NCBI GenBank assembly: GCA_949297765.1
Contig: CASFTV010000014.1
Location: 1 to 64,000, forward strand
Source: an uncultured bacterium
GTDB lineage: Bacteria; Verrucomicrobiota; Lentisphaeria; Victivallales; UBA1829
Reading direction: 5' to 3'
DNA length: 64,000 bases
In this document: piece by piece, positions 25,401 to 33,356 of the stretch
How the letters are laid out: each line of letters begins with the position of its first letter
Numbering within the stretch: the first letter of the stretch is position 1
Translations under genes and position numbers: made by a program
The notes under the pieces: generated by a model
Databases searched by the model: none
The model's input: only the letters and a program-made list of their open reading frames with translations
What the model was told of the DNA's origin: nothing

Positions 25401-27119
25401 GTTCTTCACATGCGGCAGGGTGAGCGTTGTGAGAATTCCGTTCCGGGCGGCGGCGCGGTAGAGGGAATCCTGATAGCCGATGGTGCCGGGATCGCAGTTG
25501 TAGGCGCCGGAAATCAGAGCGTTGACATTCAGTTCCTTCAGTTTCCGGCAGATGGTTTCGCAGTGGCGTTCGTTGGTGATGTCGGGCGGGCAGACCGGCG
25601 TCTGGGCGACCAGCATCCGCAGATGAATGGGAATTTCATTCAGGAGGAAGTGGCGGCCTTCCATCCGGAACTCCCGGAAGCCGAACTCTTCCGGGCCGAA
25701 CTGGTCTGCCGGAGTTCCGGAATCCGCCCGGAGCAGCGTCAGGGTCGCCGTGTAGAGGTGTTCGGGGTGATCGGTGTCCCAGAGTTTCGGATTGTCCCAT
25801 GCTCCGTTGAATTGAAAGCGGGATTTGCCGGTCTGGAGTTCGAAGACCGGGGAGTCGAAGGTTTTGATCCGTTTCCCTTTTTCCCGGATTTCCGCGCGGA
25901 TCCGATAGTGTCCGGGAAGAGCGCGTTCCAGACCGCAGTCGAAGAGGATCCGGCGCTTCCGGACGGAGGTTTCGATCCGGACATCCGAAATGTTCGTTGC
26001 GGCCGGAACGGCGGAGAGGAAAACATCGCCGGTGATCCCCCGGTTGCGCATTTCGAACGCCTTGACGGTCCGGTCGCCCGCCATGTAGACCCGGGAGGAC
26101 TCTTCCGGGCGTGTTGCCGAGACCAGAATTGCCAGTTCCCCCGTCTCTCCCGGCTTCAGGAATCCGGTCAGTTCCACCGGTGTTCCGGGGTAGGAGGAAC
26201 TTCCGGCTTTCCGTCCGTTGACGAGGACTTCGGCGCGGCTCTGCAGTCCGGTGAATTCCAGAATCAGGCGTTTTCCGCTCCATTCCGGCGGAAGAAGAAC
26301 GGTCCGGCGGTACCACGCCCGGTTGATTTCCGCTTCGGGAATCCGGTCGGTCCGCTGCGGATGGTACCAGATGATCTGCGTTGAACCGGAAAGCCAGCTG
26401 TTGTCCGGAATGACGCCGGGAACCTTGAAGTAGGCCCAGCCGCTCCCGTGCGGAGGAACGCGGAGAGGGGCGTTTTCCCGGACCGGAAGAAACTGCCAGA
26501 GACCGTTCAAGCAGACTTTCTCCCGCAGAGCGTTCGATTCCCGGTATGCGTCGGAAAGCGACCAGATCTGTTCCTGTGCGGATCCGTCCGGACTCTCCGC
26601 GTCGGGCAGAAAACTTCCCTGCCGCTCCAGCAGCTCCAGGTTTCGGAACTCGACGATTCCGCTTTTCCCGTAATTGGCTCCGTCCAGTTCCGCCGAGACG
26701 GCTCCTTCAGGAACGCTGAAACAGAGCTGGAAAGGGGTCCATTTCCGTGTTCCGGCAACGCGCAGCGCCGAGTTTTCCTTTTTTCTTTTCATTCTTCGGC
26801 CGTCGCGGTCGAAGAAGATCAGGCTGAGTTCTCCCTTCTGCCAGGATTCCGGTCCCTCCTTCACCTCCCGGCAGGCGGATTCCCCGGAGACCAGAAGGAC
26901 GGTGCTTCCTTTTTGCAGGGGAAATTTGATTCCGACAACCGCAAGATGTCCGGTCAGCCGGAGCCGGATTCCGTTCTGTTCCGAGCGATATTCCGCCTGT
27001 CCGGCGGTGTGGATGTCCGGCGTGTGTCCCGGCCGGGACAGCAGACGGTTTTCGATGTTTCCGCCCGGCACGGTCCCCGTCAGAAAAAGAAGAAACAGGA
27101 GAGCAAATCGTTTCAGCAT
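22401..27119 (-). CDS. Very large secreted GH2-like protein with altered acid/base site
   Basis: Exported protein of 1572 residues; signal peptide 1-19. In order: a carbohydrate-binding-like beta domain (about 35-165), a GH2 sugar-binding jelly roll (205-370, with 'GLWQF' and 'AWYRRTVLLP'), an Ig-like domain (375-485), a TIM barrel (490-870), an Ig-like domain (about 900-1000), a Rossmann/glutaminase-like region (about 1010-1380) and a C-terminal jelly roll (1410-1555). In GH2 barrels the acid/base Glu follows Asn in 'GNE'; here the aligned stretch reads 'YAMNHN', so Asn612 replaces Glu. The nucleophile is kept as E704 ('LMEWGAP'). It is the second gene of an operon after a pseudopilin, divergent from an AraC gene. 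Substrate unknown. Confidence 0.82.
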   Translation of the reverse strand: MLKRFALLFLLFLTGTVPGGNIENRLLSRPGHTPDIHTAGQAEYRSEQNGIRLRLTGHLAVVGIKFPLQKGSTVLLVSGESACREVKEGPESWQKGELSLIFFDRDGRRMKRKKENSALRVAGTRKWTPFQLCFSVPEGAVSAELDGANYGKSGIVEFRNLELLERQGSFLPDAESPDGSAQEQIWSLSDAYRESNALREKVCLNGLWQFLPVRENAPLRVPPHGSGWAYFKVPGVIPDNSWLSGSTQIIWYHPQRTDRIPEAEINRAWYRRTVLLPPEWSGKRLILEFTGLQSRAEVLVNGRKAGSSSYPGTPVELTGFLKPGETGELAILVSATRPEESSRVYMAGDRTVKAFEMRNRGITGDVFLSAVPAATNISDVRIETSVRKRRILFDCGLERALPGHYRIRAEIREKGKRIKTFDSPVFELQTGKSRFQFNGAWDNPKLWDTDHPEHLYTATLTLLRADSGTPADQFGPEEFGFREFRMEGRHFLLNEIPIHLRMLVAQTPVCPPDITNERHCETICRKLKELNVNALISGAYNCDPGTIGYQDSLYRAAARNGILTTLTLPHVKNYPDLLSSAETAERYRAEAEWFLRRFQNNPSIVMYAMNHNFTGYYGDQNPQKIDGIHSPDLFGKTEARKRASAAGEIVRKLDPSRPVYHHESGNLDGIYTINCYLNWAPIQEKSDWFEHWEIRGRIPLMLMEWGAPHVASYSSHRGNPFIHHAAVNQWLHLLEWGAPFFGESIYASTPALKRYYREESRLLRRNAKLHLWQLQSAWGATDLPQRIWEKQLHDNLFSLRRRGVSALLPWDQVRLMRRIAEFREMENPDRFRNLKQPGTSPDRFNTRQMRTDWMQAHDLSNFTLTPFGRTLAAGFAEITGRITGPGKEFSEKDHNYRPGETVRKQLTILNDSRRERTVFWSWRIPELEKSETGSIVIPAGSYGEVPLVFRIPSASPLRTLSLQAEFRCAGFPDTADRFHVDILPVMESAAFPAGIGLLDPETSAEQLLRSLQIPFRPVRKAEDFSGLRLLICGRNALREPLPGLEKAMRNGCVILVLEQSYETLYRLGFRAQIHGLRQVWTLAGPFRKEREIRDWRGKSTLLPEYFPDLPAVEPSDVHQPWGHLSNTRVWRAGNRGMVAGVIPEKPTRGNFLPLITGGFHLEYAPLLEYRGRDGRAIFCQLDLSGRTVSDPEAEEILRTCIRYALNRKPEPVRPLYAAGSEQLRNMLETLSIPARELTGETSLPENALIVFDRTGADAVRACTPGNENTLLALNLTAEQIAAFAPDKIHLESGKFGFERAEGLSTIPEFEGISNADLHFRTEVETASFGKEGPGGRFLRVLPRGKGKIVFCQIVPWHFNAAQNNERNARKHSLYCVARLLYNLGAASSVEMAPYLAGEKSHSGGKVFLPAEWKGRTDPENRGIPDGWQKSSSDTGKWRRVRVPGYFNSQAKGLETYLGAFWYKVRFDLPVRKDCILRIGPVDDESFVWLNDRYLGEISRKTNPKDYWKAPRIYELKRSDLKAKGNVLTILCRNISGSGGIPERPYLKLGEPTKLLYADDPLPVDDPYRYYRW

Positions 27120-27151
27120 GACTTCAAAGTCCTTGTTTTTGCATTGTGCAG

Positions 27152-27967
27152 TCAGAATGGGAAGAAATGTGCTTTTCGTTCATTCCAGCCGGCCAGATTG
27201 AACAACATCGTGTGCGGATCGGAGAGATTGCCGGGCAGGGAGGACGCATGGAAATCCGTGTAGAGCACATTGGCGCGGCTCTGATGGCGCAGTGCGACCG
27301 TGCCGTAGTCGGTATCGTACTGCGCCCAGCCGCCGATCCGGTACCAGCCCTCGGAGCGGTCTATCGTCAGCGGAGAGTTGCCGGTATTGCGCCAGACGTC
27401 GATGAAAAAGTATTTTTCGCTCGCATTGCGGATTTTGGAATGTTTGCCCGCACGCATTTCATTGGAGGTCGAACCGTCCAGCGCAAGGGAGTGAGTCAGG
27501 ATGTAGGCATTGACCGCATACTGCGGAAGATGGTCTTTGGCCGCTTTTTTCAGCGTCATCTTCGAGGTCATCGCCGGACAGCCGAGCGTCTGGCTTGGAA
27601 TGTAGTGCCCCGAAACCTCCTGCAGATTCGAGTCGTAGCCGAGCAGCGCCTGAATCCAGTAGGCGGAATGGAAATTCGCTTTCTCCCGGAACGGAGGAAG
27701 ATCATCCCCGGAATCATTCAGATAGCTTCCCATTCCCATCCCGAGCGTTTTCAGATTGTTCATGCAGGAGAGTGCATTTGCCTTCTCCCGCGCCGCCTGA
27801 AGCGCCGGAAGAAGCAGAGATGCCAGAATGGCGATGATCGCAATGACGATGAGAAGTTCTATCAGAGAAAAATGGCTTCCTCTGCGGCCGGGTTTCTCCG
27901 GATGGTGCGGAAACCGGACGGAATGGTGGCTCCGGCCGCTTTCCCGTAATTGACGGATCGTATTCAT
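27152..27967 (-). CDS. Prepilin-like protein with N-terminal methylation motif (2)
   Basis: Pseudopilin-like protein of 271 residues with a long basic leader of 32 residues, methylation motif F33-E37 ('FSLIE') and hydrophobic helix. Residue -1 is His. The C-terminal signature is a variant, '[13 protein letters not shown]', with DF in place of DG. It is the first gene of the operon with the GH2-like protein, 32 bases upstream of it, and faces the AraC gene at 28112. AGGAAG precedes the ATG at 27967. Confidence 0.88.
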   Translation of the reverse strand: MNTIRQLRESGRSHHSVRFPHHPEKPGRRGSHFSLIELLIVIAIIAILASLLLPALQAAREKANALSCMNNLKTLGMGMGSYLNDSGDDLPPFREKANFHSAYWIQALLGYDSNLQEVSGHYIPSQTLGCPAMTSKMTLKKAAKDHLPQYAVNAYILTHSLALDGSTSNEMRAGKHSKIRNASEKYFFIDVWRNTGNSPLTIDRSEGWYRIGGWAQYDTDYGTVALRHQSRANVLYTDFHASSLPGNLSDPHTMLFNLAGWNERKAHFFPF

Positions 27968-28022
27968 CGTTTCTTCCTTTCTGCTGTTGCCGGGAAAAAT
28001 CCCGTTTCATTTCCCATGGAGA

Positions 28023-28028
28023 AAAATA
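28023..28028 (-). promoter_or_regulatory. Candidate -10 of the pseudopilin/GH2-like operon
   Basis: TATTTT on the minus strand, eight bases from the TATTTGAAAA element at 28037. The -35 is poor (TTGATT with a 16-base spacer at best), consistent with activator dependence. Confidence 0.45.
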
Positions 28029-28036
28029 CGTTTTGA

Positions 28037-28068
28037 TATTTGAAAATCAACAAAACAGGACTTATATT
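28037..28068 (+). promoter_or_regulatory. AraC gene promoter with embedded TATTTGAAAA element
   Basis: TTGAAA (28040-28045), 17 bases, TATATT (28063-28068), 43 bases before the ATG at 28112. The -35 is part of TATTTGAAAATCAAC (28037-28051); a related sequence TATTTTAAAAATCAAC lies at 28091-28106. The same arrangement occurs at 53299-53330. A candidate AraC binding pair with autoregulation. Confidence 0.6.
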
Positions 28069-28111
28069 CCATTTGAAAAAGAACAAGATATATTTTAAAA
28101 ATCAACATAAT

Positions 28112-29023
28112 ATGAAACCTTTGAAAAACCTCTCTCTGTTCAGCGGAGAGCTTCCCTTGTGGAAGTCATCGGGGAACTACCGGTGCTACTACCGGAAAAA
28201 CAACTCTGTTTCGCGGATGGAGCCGGTCAGCATTGACCGCTATGCGATTCGGGAGCCTTTTTTCTGCATAGGCGTCTGCGAGGCCGGGATGCTGGAAAAT
28301 TCCCATCTGCGTTCGGAAAATTCTTCCATGCTTTCCGTGGAGCGGATTGTTTCCGGATCGCTGTTCTGCCGGATGGGGGACCGCGGCTATCTGGCGGAAG
28401 CCGGAGATGTGGTGCTGTTTCTGCCGGAGGAATCGTTTGAATTCCGGACGGGACCGGACGGTTTCTGCCGGAAATTTTCTCTGGTTCTGGAAGGTCCGAT
28501 GCTCCGGGAGGCCCTCCGGCTGTACGGACTGGAAAAAACCGATATCCTTTCCGGACTGGATCTGCTGGAAATGGATCGGCTGATTGGCGCTTTCCGGGAA
28601 AACATCCGTTATACAGGAACGGAAAATCATCGCCGGAACGCCCGTCTGAGCCTGGAACTGTTTCAGTTTCTCAGCTATCGGGAGGAAAACCGGAAAATTC
28701 CGCCCGTGCTGATGCATCTTGTCCGGGATTTCGAACTCCATCCGGAGCATCCGTTCTCCCTGTCGGAGATGGCGGAGCGGTGCGGCTGTTCGGTCAACCA
28801 TCTTTTGCGGCTTTTTCAGAAATTCTTCGGATGCACGCCGCACCGGAAGCTGATCGAATGCCGGATGAAACGGGCGGCGGGACTGCTGTTCCGTCCGGAA
28901 CTGTCGATCAAGGAGGTCGCCGCGCTGTCCGGCTGTTCCGACGCTTTGAATTTCTCGACCGGATTCCGCAAATTTTTCGGAGTTTCCCCGAAGGAATACC
29001 GTAAAAAAGGATTCTTCCCCTGA
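28112..29023 (+). CDS. AraC-family transcriptional regulator
   Basis: Regulator of 303 residues. The N-terminal half is a cupin-like sensor ('EAGDVVLFLPEES'), and the C-terminal 100 residues hold two helix-turn-helix motifs ('SLSEMAERCGCSVNHLLRLF' and 'SIKEVAALSGCSDALNFST'). It is divergent from the pseudopilin/GH2-like operon and resembles the AraC at 53375 in layout and HTH sequence. I chose the ATG at 28112, placed 43 bases after the -10; there is no strong ribosome site. Confidence 0.88.
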   Translation: MKPLKNLSLFSGELPLWKSSGNYRCYYRKNNSVSRMEPVSIDRYAIREPFFCIGVCEAGMLENSHLRSENSSMLSVERIVSGSLFCRMGDRGYLAEAGDVVLFLPEESFEFRTGPDGFCRKFSLVLEGPMLREALRLYGLEKTDILSGLDLLEMDRLIGAFRENIRYTGTENHRRNARLSLELFQFLSYREENRKIPPVLMHLVRDFELHPEHPFSLSEMAERCGCSVNHLLRLFQKFFGCTPHRKLIECRMKRAAGLLFRPELSIKEVAALSGCSDALNFSTGFRKFFGVSPKEYRKKGFFP

Positions 29024-29076
29024 TCTCCGCAAAGAAGTGGGAGACGGGGGCGGCGGACTGGAAAACAAAGAGAATC

Positions 29077-29104
29077 CCGCCGGGAAACAGGAATTTTCCG
29101 GCGG
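29077..29104. terminator. Hairpin between convergent AraC and QueG-like genes
   Basis: CCGCCGGGAAA (29077-29087) pairs with TTTTCCGGCGG (29094-29104), one G-T pair, six-base loop. Probable two-way terminator. Confidence 0.6.
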
Positions 29105-29129
29105 AAGGCAAGACCAGGTGTGGAGATCC

Positions 29130-30086
29130 TTACTTCTTCTCCTCCGCTTCTGTCTGAATGGAGAGTTTCCATTCCGGACGTTTGCGGAAGGGGGTTTTGA
29201 AGGACCGTTTCAGAACACCCTTCTCCTCCAGATGGATGTAGCATGCCACATCGCACGCGCGGCCGCAGATGCTGGTCAGATACGCATGTTTGATCGGAGG
29301 ATAGAAAAAGGTTTCGTCGATGATCTGACGGGCGCGCTCCGGAGAGAGCTTCGCCTCGCCGGCGATGATCGCAAGACGGTCCGGTTCATGGAGATAGGCG
29401 TCCGGCGGCATGAACGGATTCTTCGTCATATTGGCGCCGACGTAATAGGCGGCACACTGCCAGCGGTCGACATTTCCAGTTCCGGGATTGATGGCATGTC
29501 CCGGACAGGCCGCCGCGCATTTTCCGCAATGGTCGCAGAGGTGCGGTTCTGCAATCGGGGTCTCTTCCAGTTCCGCATCGGTCAGAATGAAGCAGAGACG
29601 CTGGAACGGACCGAAATCATCCGTCAGCAGCGTTCCGGAAAATCCGCGTTCCCCGAGTCCGCAGAGCACGGCGGCTTCTTCGAAATCCAGCTGGTTTTCC
29701 GCGGATTTTCCCCGGTAGATTTCCGCATAGTTGACCTCCGGATTGGTACTGCCGGTTTCCTGCATGATCAGCTGATTCCGCTTCTGGGGAAGGGCTTCAA
29801 AGCCGGCATCTTCCAGAACGGCGCAGGCGCGGAGCATCGCCATCGGCATGACGGTCTCCTCAATGGTCTCGACGCCCGTGGTGGTGTACTGATAGTAGGT
29901 GGATCCTTCCTCGACACCCCGGTGCGAGCCGCGCAGGACCCGGAAGGCCGCGCCGATGACGGTTTTCGCCTTCGGGAATATCGTGCGTGCGGCGGTGTCG
30001 CGGAATCGTTCGATTCCGCCGAAACCGACAAGATCCGCTCCATGCGCCTTCAGCGTTTCGGAGATTCGTTCGTTCAGCGTTTTCAT
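29130..30086 (-). CDS. QueG-like iron-sulfur protein (1 of 3)
   Basis: Cytoplasmic protein of 318 residues related to the N-terminal and ferredoxin parts of epoxyqueuosine reductase and reductive dehalogenases. It has one full [4Fe-4S] motif C-x2-C-x2-C-x3-CP ('CDHCGKCAAACP') and a C-terminal second group ('CGRACDVAC') with the 'WQC' cysteine between them. The N-terminal domain with 'KAHGADLVGFGGI' resembles the cobalamin-binding part of QueG. It lacks the extra C-terminal repeat domain of many QueG proteins. Its true substrate is unknown. The ATG at 30086 overlaps the upstream stop (ATGA). Confidence 0.78.
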   Translation of the reverse strand: MKTLNERISETLKAHGADLVGFGGIERFRDTAARTIFPKAKTVIGAAFRVLRGSHRGVEEGSTYYQYTTTGVETIEETVMPMAMLRACAVLEDAGFEALPQKRNQLIMQETGSTNPEVNYAEIYRGKSAENQLDFEEAAVLCGLGERGFSGTLLTDDFGPFQRLCFILTDAELEETPIAEPHLCDHCGKCAAACPGHAINPGTGNVDRWQCAAYYVGANMTKNPFMPPDAYLHEPDRLAIIAGEAKLSPERARQIIDETFFYPPIKHAYLTSICGRACDVACYIHLEEKGVLKRSFKTPFRKRPEWKLSIQTEAEEKK

Positions 30087-30994
30087 GAGAGAATTCCTTT
30101 CGCTTTCAGATGATGGTAGCAGGCGAGATCGCATTTTTTCCCGCAGAGGCACGGCGCGTATCCGGTTGACCGGCTCGGAAGGAAATCCAGTTTTTTATAG
30201 ATCGCCCGCGCGCTTTCGCGGTTGAAGACCTTGCTTCCGTTCAGGACGGCTTCCCGCTCGGGATCCCCCTTCAGGAACTCCTCCGTCATGAACGGATTGG
30301 ACTTGTGTGCGCCTCGGTAGTAGACCGCGCACTGCCAGGAGTTGAATTCCCCGTCCGGAGCGATTGCGTGTCCGGGACACGCCTTCACGCATTCGCCGCA
30401 CTTGTCGCAGAGTTTTTCCGCGAACGGGGGGTCGCACTCCAGAGGGGCGTCGGTCACGAGGAACGCAAAGCGGACAAACGGCCCGAACTGCGGTGTGATG
30501 ACCGTGCCCCGCATGCTGACGGAGCCCAGTCCGCAGATCTCCGCGGACTGCCCGAAATCCATGATGACGTCCGGGACGGGCTTGTCGGGCGAGATCGGTT
30601 CGGCATGAACGAGCTCATAGGTGTCGATGAGTTCGGCGTTCGTTGTGTGATCCCCTTTGATCCGCAGGTTGGAGACGTTGCGCTGAAGACAGGCGTCGTA
30701 GCCTTCATTTTCAATCAGTCCGCCCATTTTGAGCAGAAAGATCTCCGCGAAATCCTCGTCGATGTACTTGACCCCGAGCTGGGTGTAGTTGAAGAACTGC
30801 GATCCTTTCTCCATGCTCCCGTACAGCGCGCGGGGAACCCGGAATCCGAATCCGATGACACAGGTTGCCGCGGGGAGAATTTTGCGCGGATCGCGCTGGG
30901 GAATCGTCCCTTCATAGCGGGCGATGTCTCCGATTCCGACGATGTCGGCGCCGAATTCCAGCGCCTTCCGTTTGATCCATTCAGCAGTCAGCAT
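30083..30994 (-). CDS. QueG-like iron-sulfur protein (2 of 3)
   Basis: Paralogue of both neighbours, 303 residues. N-terminal 'EFGADIVGIGDIARYEG', ferredoxin motif 'CDKCGECVKACPGH', the 'SWQCAVYY' cysteine and a C-terminal group 'CGKKCDLAC'. The central signature 'CGLGSVSMRGT' aligns with 'CGLGERGFSGT' and 'CGLGEIGWSK' in the other copies. The ATG at 30994 has AAGGA six bases upstream and is 11 bases after the previous stop. The members differ in most positions, so they are old paralogues that probably have different roles, perhaps as a complex or a series of steps. Confidence 0.78.
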   Translation of the reverse strand: MLTAEWIKRKALEFGADIVGIGDIARYEGTIPQRDPRKILPAATCVIGFGFRVPRALYGSMEKGSQFFNYTQLGVKYIDEDFAEIFLLKMGGLIENEGYDACLQRNVSNLRIKGDHTTNAELIDTYELVHAEPISPDKPVPDVIMDFGQSAEICGLGSVSMRGTVITPQFGPFVRFAFLVTDAPLECDPPFAEKLCDKCGECVKACPGHAIAPDGEFNSWQCAVYYRGAHKSNPFMTEEFLKGDPEREAVLNGSKVFNRESARAIYKKLDFLPSRSTGYAPCLCGKKCDLACYHHLKAKGILS

Positions 30995-31005
30995 GGCAAA
31001 TCCTT

Positions 31006-32073
31006 TCAGCGGTCCATAATCCAGCGTTTTCCGGTGCGGAGCGGCGACTTGAACCGGTGTTCCATGCAGCCGCCCTTCTTTTCCAGCATGCTCACGCAGG
31101 CGCGGATGCAGCCGCCGCACTTCGCCATATTGTATCCGACCCAGGTCGGAAAATATTTTTCCAGCGCTCCGTAGACTTTCATGATCTCCGCTTCGGAGGC
31201 TTTGCATTTGCCTTCCAGAAGGTTGAGATCTCCGTTCTCGTTTTTATCGAACACCTCTTTCGGGACAAACGGATTGAATTTGCGTCCCGCATGGGTGTAG
31301 AAGGCGTAGCATTTCCACTCGTCGAGCTTGCTCCATTCGCACTTTTTCCCGCCGATGTAGACCGTGATGCTCTCCTTCGGATCCAGACACTGTCCCGGAC
31401 ACTCCCGGACACATGCCATGCAGCGGCGGCAGATCGGCGGTCCGCTGTACAGCGGATCGGGTTCGAGCGGGGCGTCGGTGAAGATGAACGCAACCCGTTG
31501 AAGCGGACCGAATTCGGCGGTCAGGAACATCTTGCTCCATCCGATTTCCCCCAGACCGCAGGCAACCGCCGCAAGCCGGAAGTGGAACTGGAGATCCGGC
31601 GCAACCGCTCCTTCCCGGACCGGACGGGTGAACTGCACCGACCGGTGATGCGCGGTTTTGGTCTTCGCCTGTTCATTGATCTCGATCTGTTCTTCGGGCG
31701 AGAGCGAGTTTCCGGGCGAACCGTCCATGTCGGAAACCACTCCGCGGGCGCCGGTGTTGCGGTAGACCGCCGCCTCGTAGCCGTGATCCTCAATGAGTTT
31801 TCCCACCTGATAGAGGACCGCCGGCGCATAGATTTCGTTGATTCCGCCGTACGCCATCGAGGGATACTGGTAGAACTGGGTTCCCTCCTCGATTCCGCGC
31901 TGCACCCCGCGCGGAATCCGGAACACCATGCCGATGACCGTTTTCGCTTCGGGGAAAATGTAGCGCGGATCCATCTCCTTCGGCGCTCCTTCGAAACGCG
32001 CCATGTCGCCGATTCCGCACAGATCGGCTCCGGCGGCGAGCGCCGCCTTCTTTACCATTTCGCTGGTCAGCAT
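31006..32073 (-). CDS. QueG-like iron-sulfur protein (3 of 3)
   Basis: Longest of the three, 355 residues. Ferredoxin motif 'CRRCMACVRECPGQC', the central 'EWKCYAFY' cysteine and C-terminal 'KCGGCIRAC'. It has an insertion of about 30 residues between the N-terminal domain and the 'CGLGEIGW' signature. The N-terminal 'AAGADLCGIGDMARFEG' matches the other two. The ATG at 32073 has AGGAGG eight bases upstream and overlaps the end of the U32-like gene by seven bases. Family known for electron-dependent reduction with cobalamin; here substrate unknown. Confidence 0.78.
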   Translation of the reverse strand: MLTSEMVKKAALAAGADLCGIGDMARFEGAPKEMDPRYIFPEAKTVIGMVFRIPRGVQRGIEEGTQFYQYPSMAYGGINEIYAPAVLYQVGKLIEDHGYEAAVYRNTGARGVVSDMDGSPGNSLSPEEQIEINEQAKTKTAHHRSVQFTRPVREGAVAPDLQFHFRLAAVACGLGEIGWSKMFLTAEFGPLQRVAFIFTDAPLEPDPLYSGPPICRRCMACVRECPGQCLDPKESITVYIGGKKCEWSKLDEWKCYAFYTHAGRKFNPFVPKEVFDKNENGDLNLLEGKCKASEAEIMKVYGALEKYFPTWVGYNMAKCGGCIRACVSMLEKKGGCMEHRFKSPLRTGKRWIMDR

Positions 32074-33104
32074 GAAGCAATTCCTCCTGATTCAAGTATG
32101 ACTTTCGCGTTGCTGAAAATTTCATCGCAGTAGGTGCATGTTCCGCAGTTTCCCGGGCAGTCCAGAACGTGCGCAGCGAATTCCGCCGGGATCCGGCTGT
32201 TTTCCAGAACCGCCGGATAGAACGCCTCCGCATGGTCCGGTTCCATCAGATCCATCAGATTGCCGCTGTACGAGCCGTTCAGATATGCCTCCAGAATCCG
32301 GACCGGATTGCGGCTGCTGCGGGTCGCCAGTTTCACAACATCAAAATAGGGTGCATAGAGAGGGAGGTCTTCCGGACGGACGAAGGTGGTGTCCCGCAGA
32401 TAGTGAATCTGTTTCTCCTTCCGGGCAAGATATTCGTGGCAGAGACCGCGGAACTCATAGGCGTTGTCCATGGCGCGGATCTCCTGTTCGTGCGCCACGA
32501 GATTGTCGTGAAAGTTGTGGACCGAGCAGTGCTTCAGACAGCCGCTGTTCGCCAGAAGATACAGTTTCTTCCCATTTCCGTCGCACCAGGTTTTCAGTTC
32601 TTCGATCCGGGCGCGGCAGCGGTTGAAATCCCGGTTCATATAGTATCCGTCGAACCATTCGGCGAGGTAGTCCATTCCCTGAACGGTGCCGATCTCCATG
32701 TTGACCGACGCACGAATTTCCAGATCCGGAAAATTCTTCTTCAGAAACTTCGCGATCAGCGGCGAGGAGGTCGTTACGGAACGGAGGAGAAACCGGTTTG
32801 CGAGCCATTCCGTGGAATTGCCGATCTTCTCAAAAAAACTCCGCGACTGGCTCTCCCTTCCGTAACAGTTCCCGTTCAGAAGCAGATTGAGTCCGATTCC
32901 CTCGTCCGAGAGGAGTTTCAGATCCTCCGCAAGCAGTGTCTGCGCCTCCCATGGAAGAAGTTCCCCCTGTTCCAGCGGGACGCCGCGGCCGGTCGGAATA
33001 TCCCCCCACGGAAAATAGACCTCGGAAATCCGCTCCTTTGCGCGGATCACCGCCGCGAGCAGATCCTCCCGCACATTCAGCTGGTAGCCTGCCATGAATT
33101 TCAT
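32067..33104 (-). CDS. Peptidase U32-like protein
   Basis: Cytoplasmic protein of 345 residues that resembles the TIM-barrel family U32 (collagenase-like, including the subunits of hydroxylases UbiU/UbiV and RlhA). Visible are an N-terminal 'AGYQLNVREDLLAAV', an 'EIGTVQGMDYLAEWFDGYYM' barrel strand and a cysteine-rich region near the C terminus ('CPGNCGTCTYC'), which may bind an iron-sulfur cluster as in UbiU/V. Many members modify tRNA, rRNA or cofactors rather than cut proteins. It heads the operon with three QueG-like proteins and is driven by a near-consensus promoter. Function not resolved. Confidence 0.72.
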   Translation of the reverse strand: MKFMAGYQLNVREDLLAAVIRAKERISEVYFPWGDIPTGRGVPLEQGELLPWEAQTLLAEDLKLLSDEGIGLNLLLNGNCYGRESQSRSFFEKIGNSTEWLANRFLLRSVTTSSPLIAKFLKKNFPDLEIRASVNMEIGTVQGMDYLAEWFDGYYMNRDFNRCRARIEELKTWCDGNGKKLYLLANSGCLKHCSVHNFHDNLVAHEQEIRAMDNAYEFRGLCHEYLARKEKQIHYLRDTTFVRPEDLPLYAPYFDVVKLATRSSRNPVRILEAYLNGSYSGNLMDLMEPDHAEAFYPAVLENSRIPAEFAAHVLDCPGNCGTCTYCDEIFSNAKVILESGGIASC

Positions 33105-33143
33105 GAAATCGTCTCTTTTCTTATTTTCATCACCAGTGAGTTA

Positions 33144-33172
33144 ATTATACATCAGATTCGGAAAAAAGTCAA
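33144..33172 (-). promoter_or_regulatory. Sigma-70 promoter of the U32/QueG-like operon
   Basis: Minus-strand TTGACT (33172-33167), 17-base spacer, TATAAT (33149-33144). The -10 is 40 bases before the ATG at 33104. Confidence 0.8.
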
Positions 33173-33264
33173 TACGGGGAATGGAAAAATAGAGGATTTT
33201 TTAAGAAATTTCTTTCCTGTCTTCCGATTTTTTCCCGGAGAGAAAAGGGATACCGGACGGTCTC

Positions 33265-33282
33265 TGCGTAAAAATTTACGCA
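33265..33282. promoter_or_regulatory. Candidate LacI-type operator
   Basis: Perfect palindrome TGCGTAAA-AA-TTTACGCA in the divergent spacer, 75 bases before the LacI gene at 33357 and about 93 bases from the divergent -35. Shape and position suit autoregulation of the LacI-nahK operon. Confidence 0.5.
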
Positions 33283-33356
33283 TAATCTTTTCTCATAAAA
33301 CCTTGTATTTTCTATTCTGCGTGATACATTTCTGCGAAAAAGAGAGAAACGGAGAA

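Noticed and set aside
29130-32073. Reductive dehalogenases
   Set aside because: No Tat signal, no membrane anchor gene and only one canonical ferredoxin motif each; QueG-like is a safer name.
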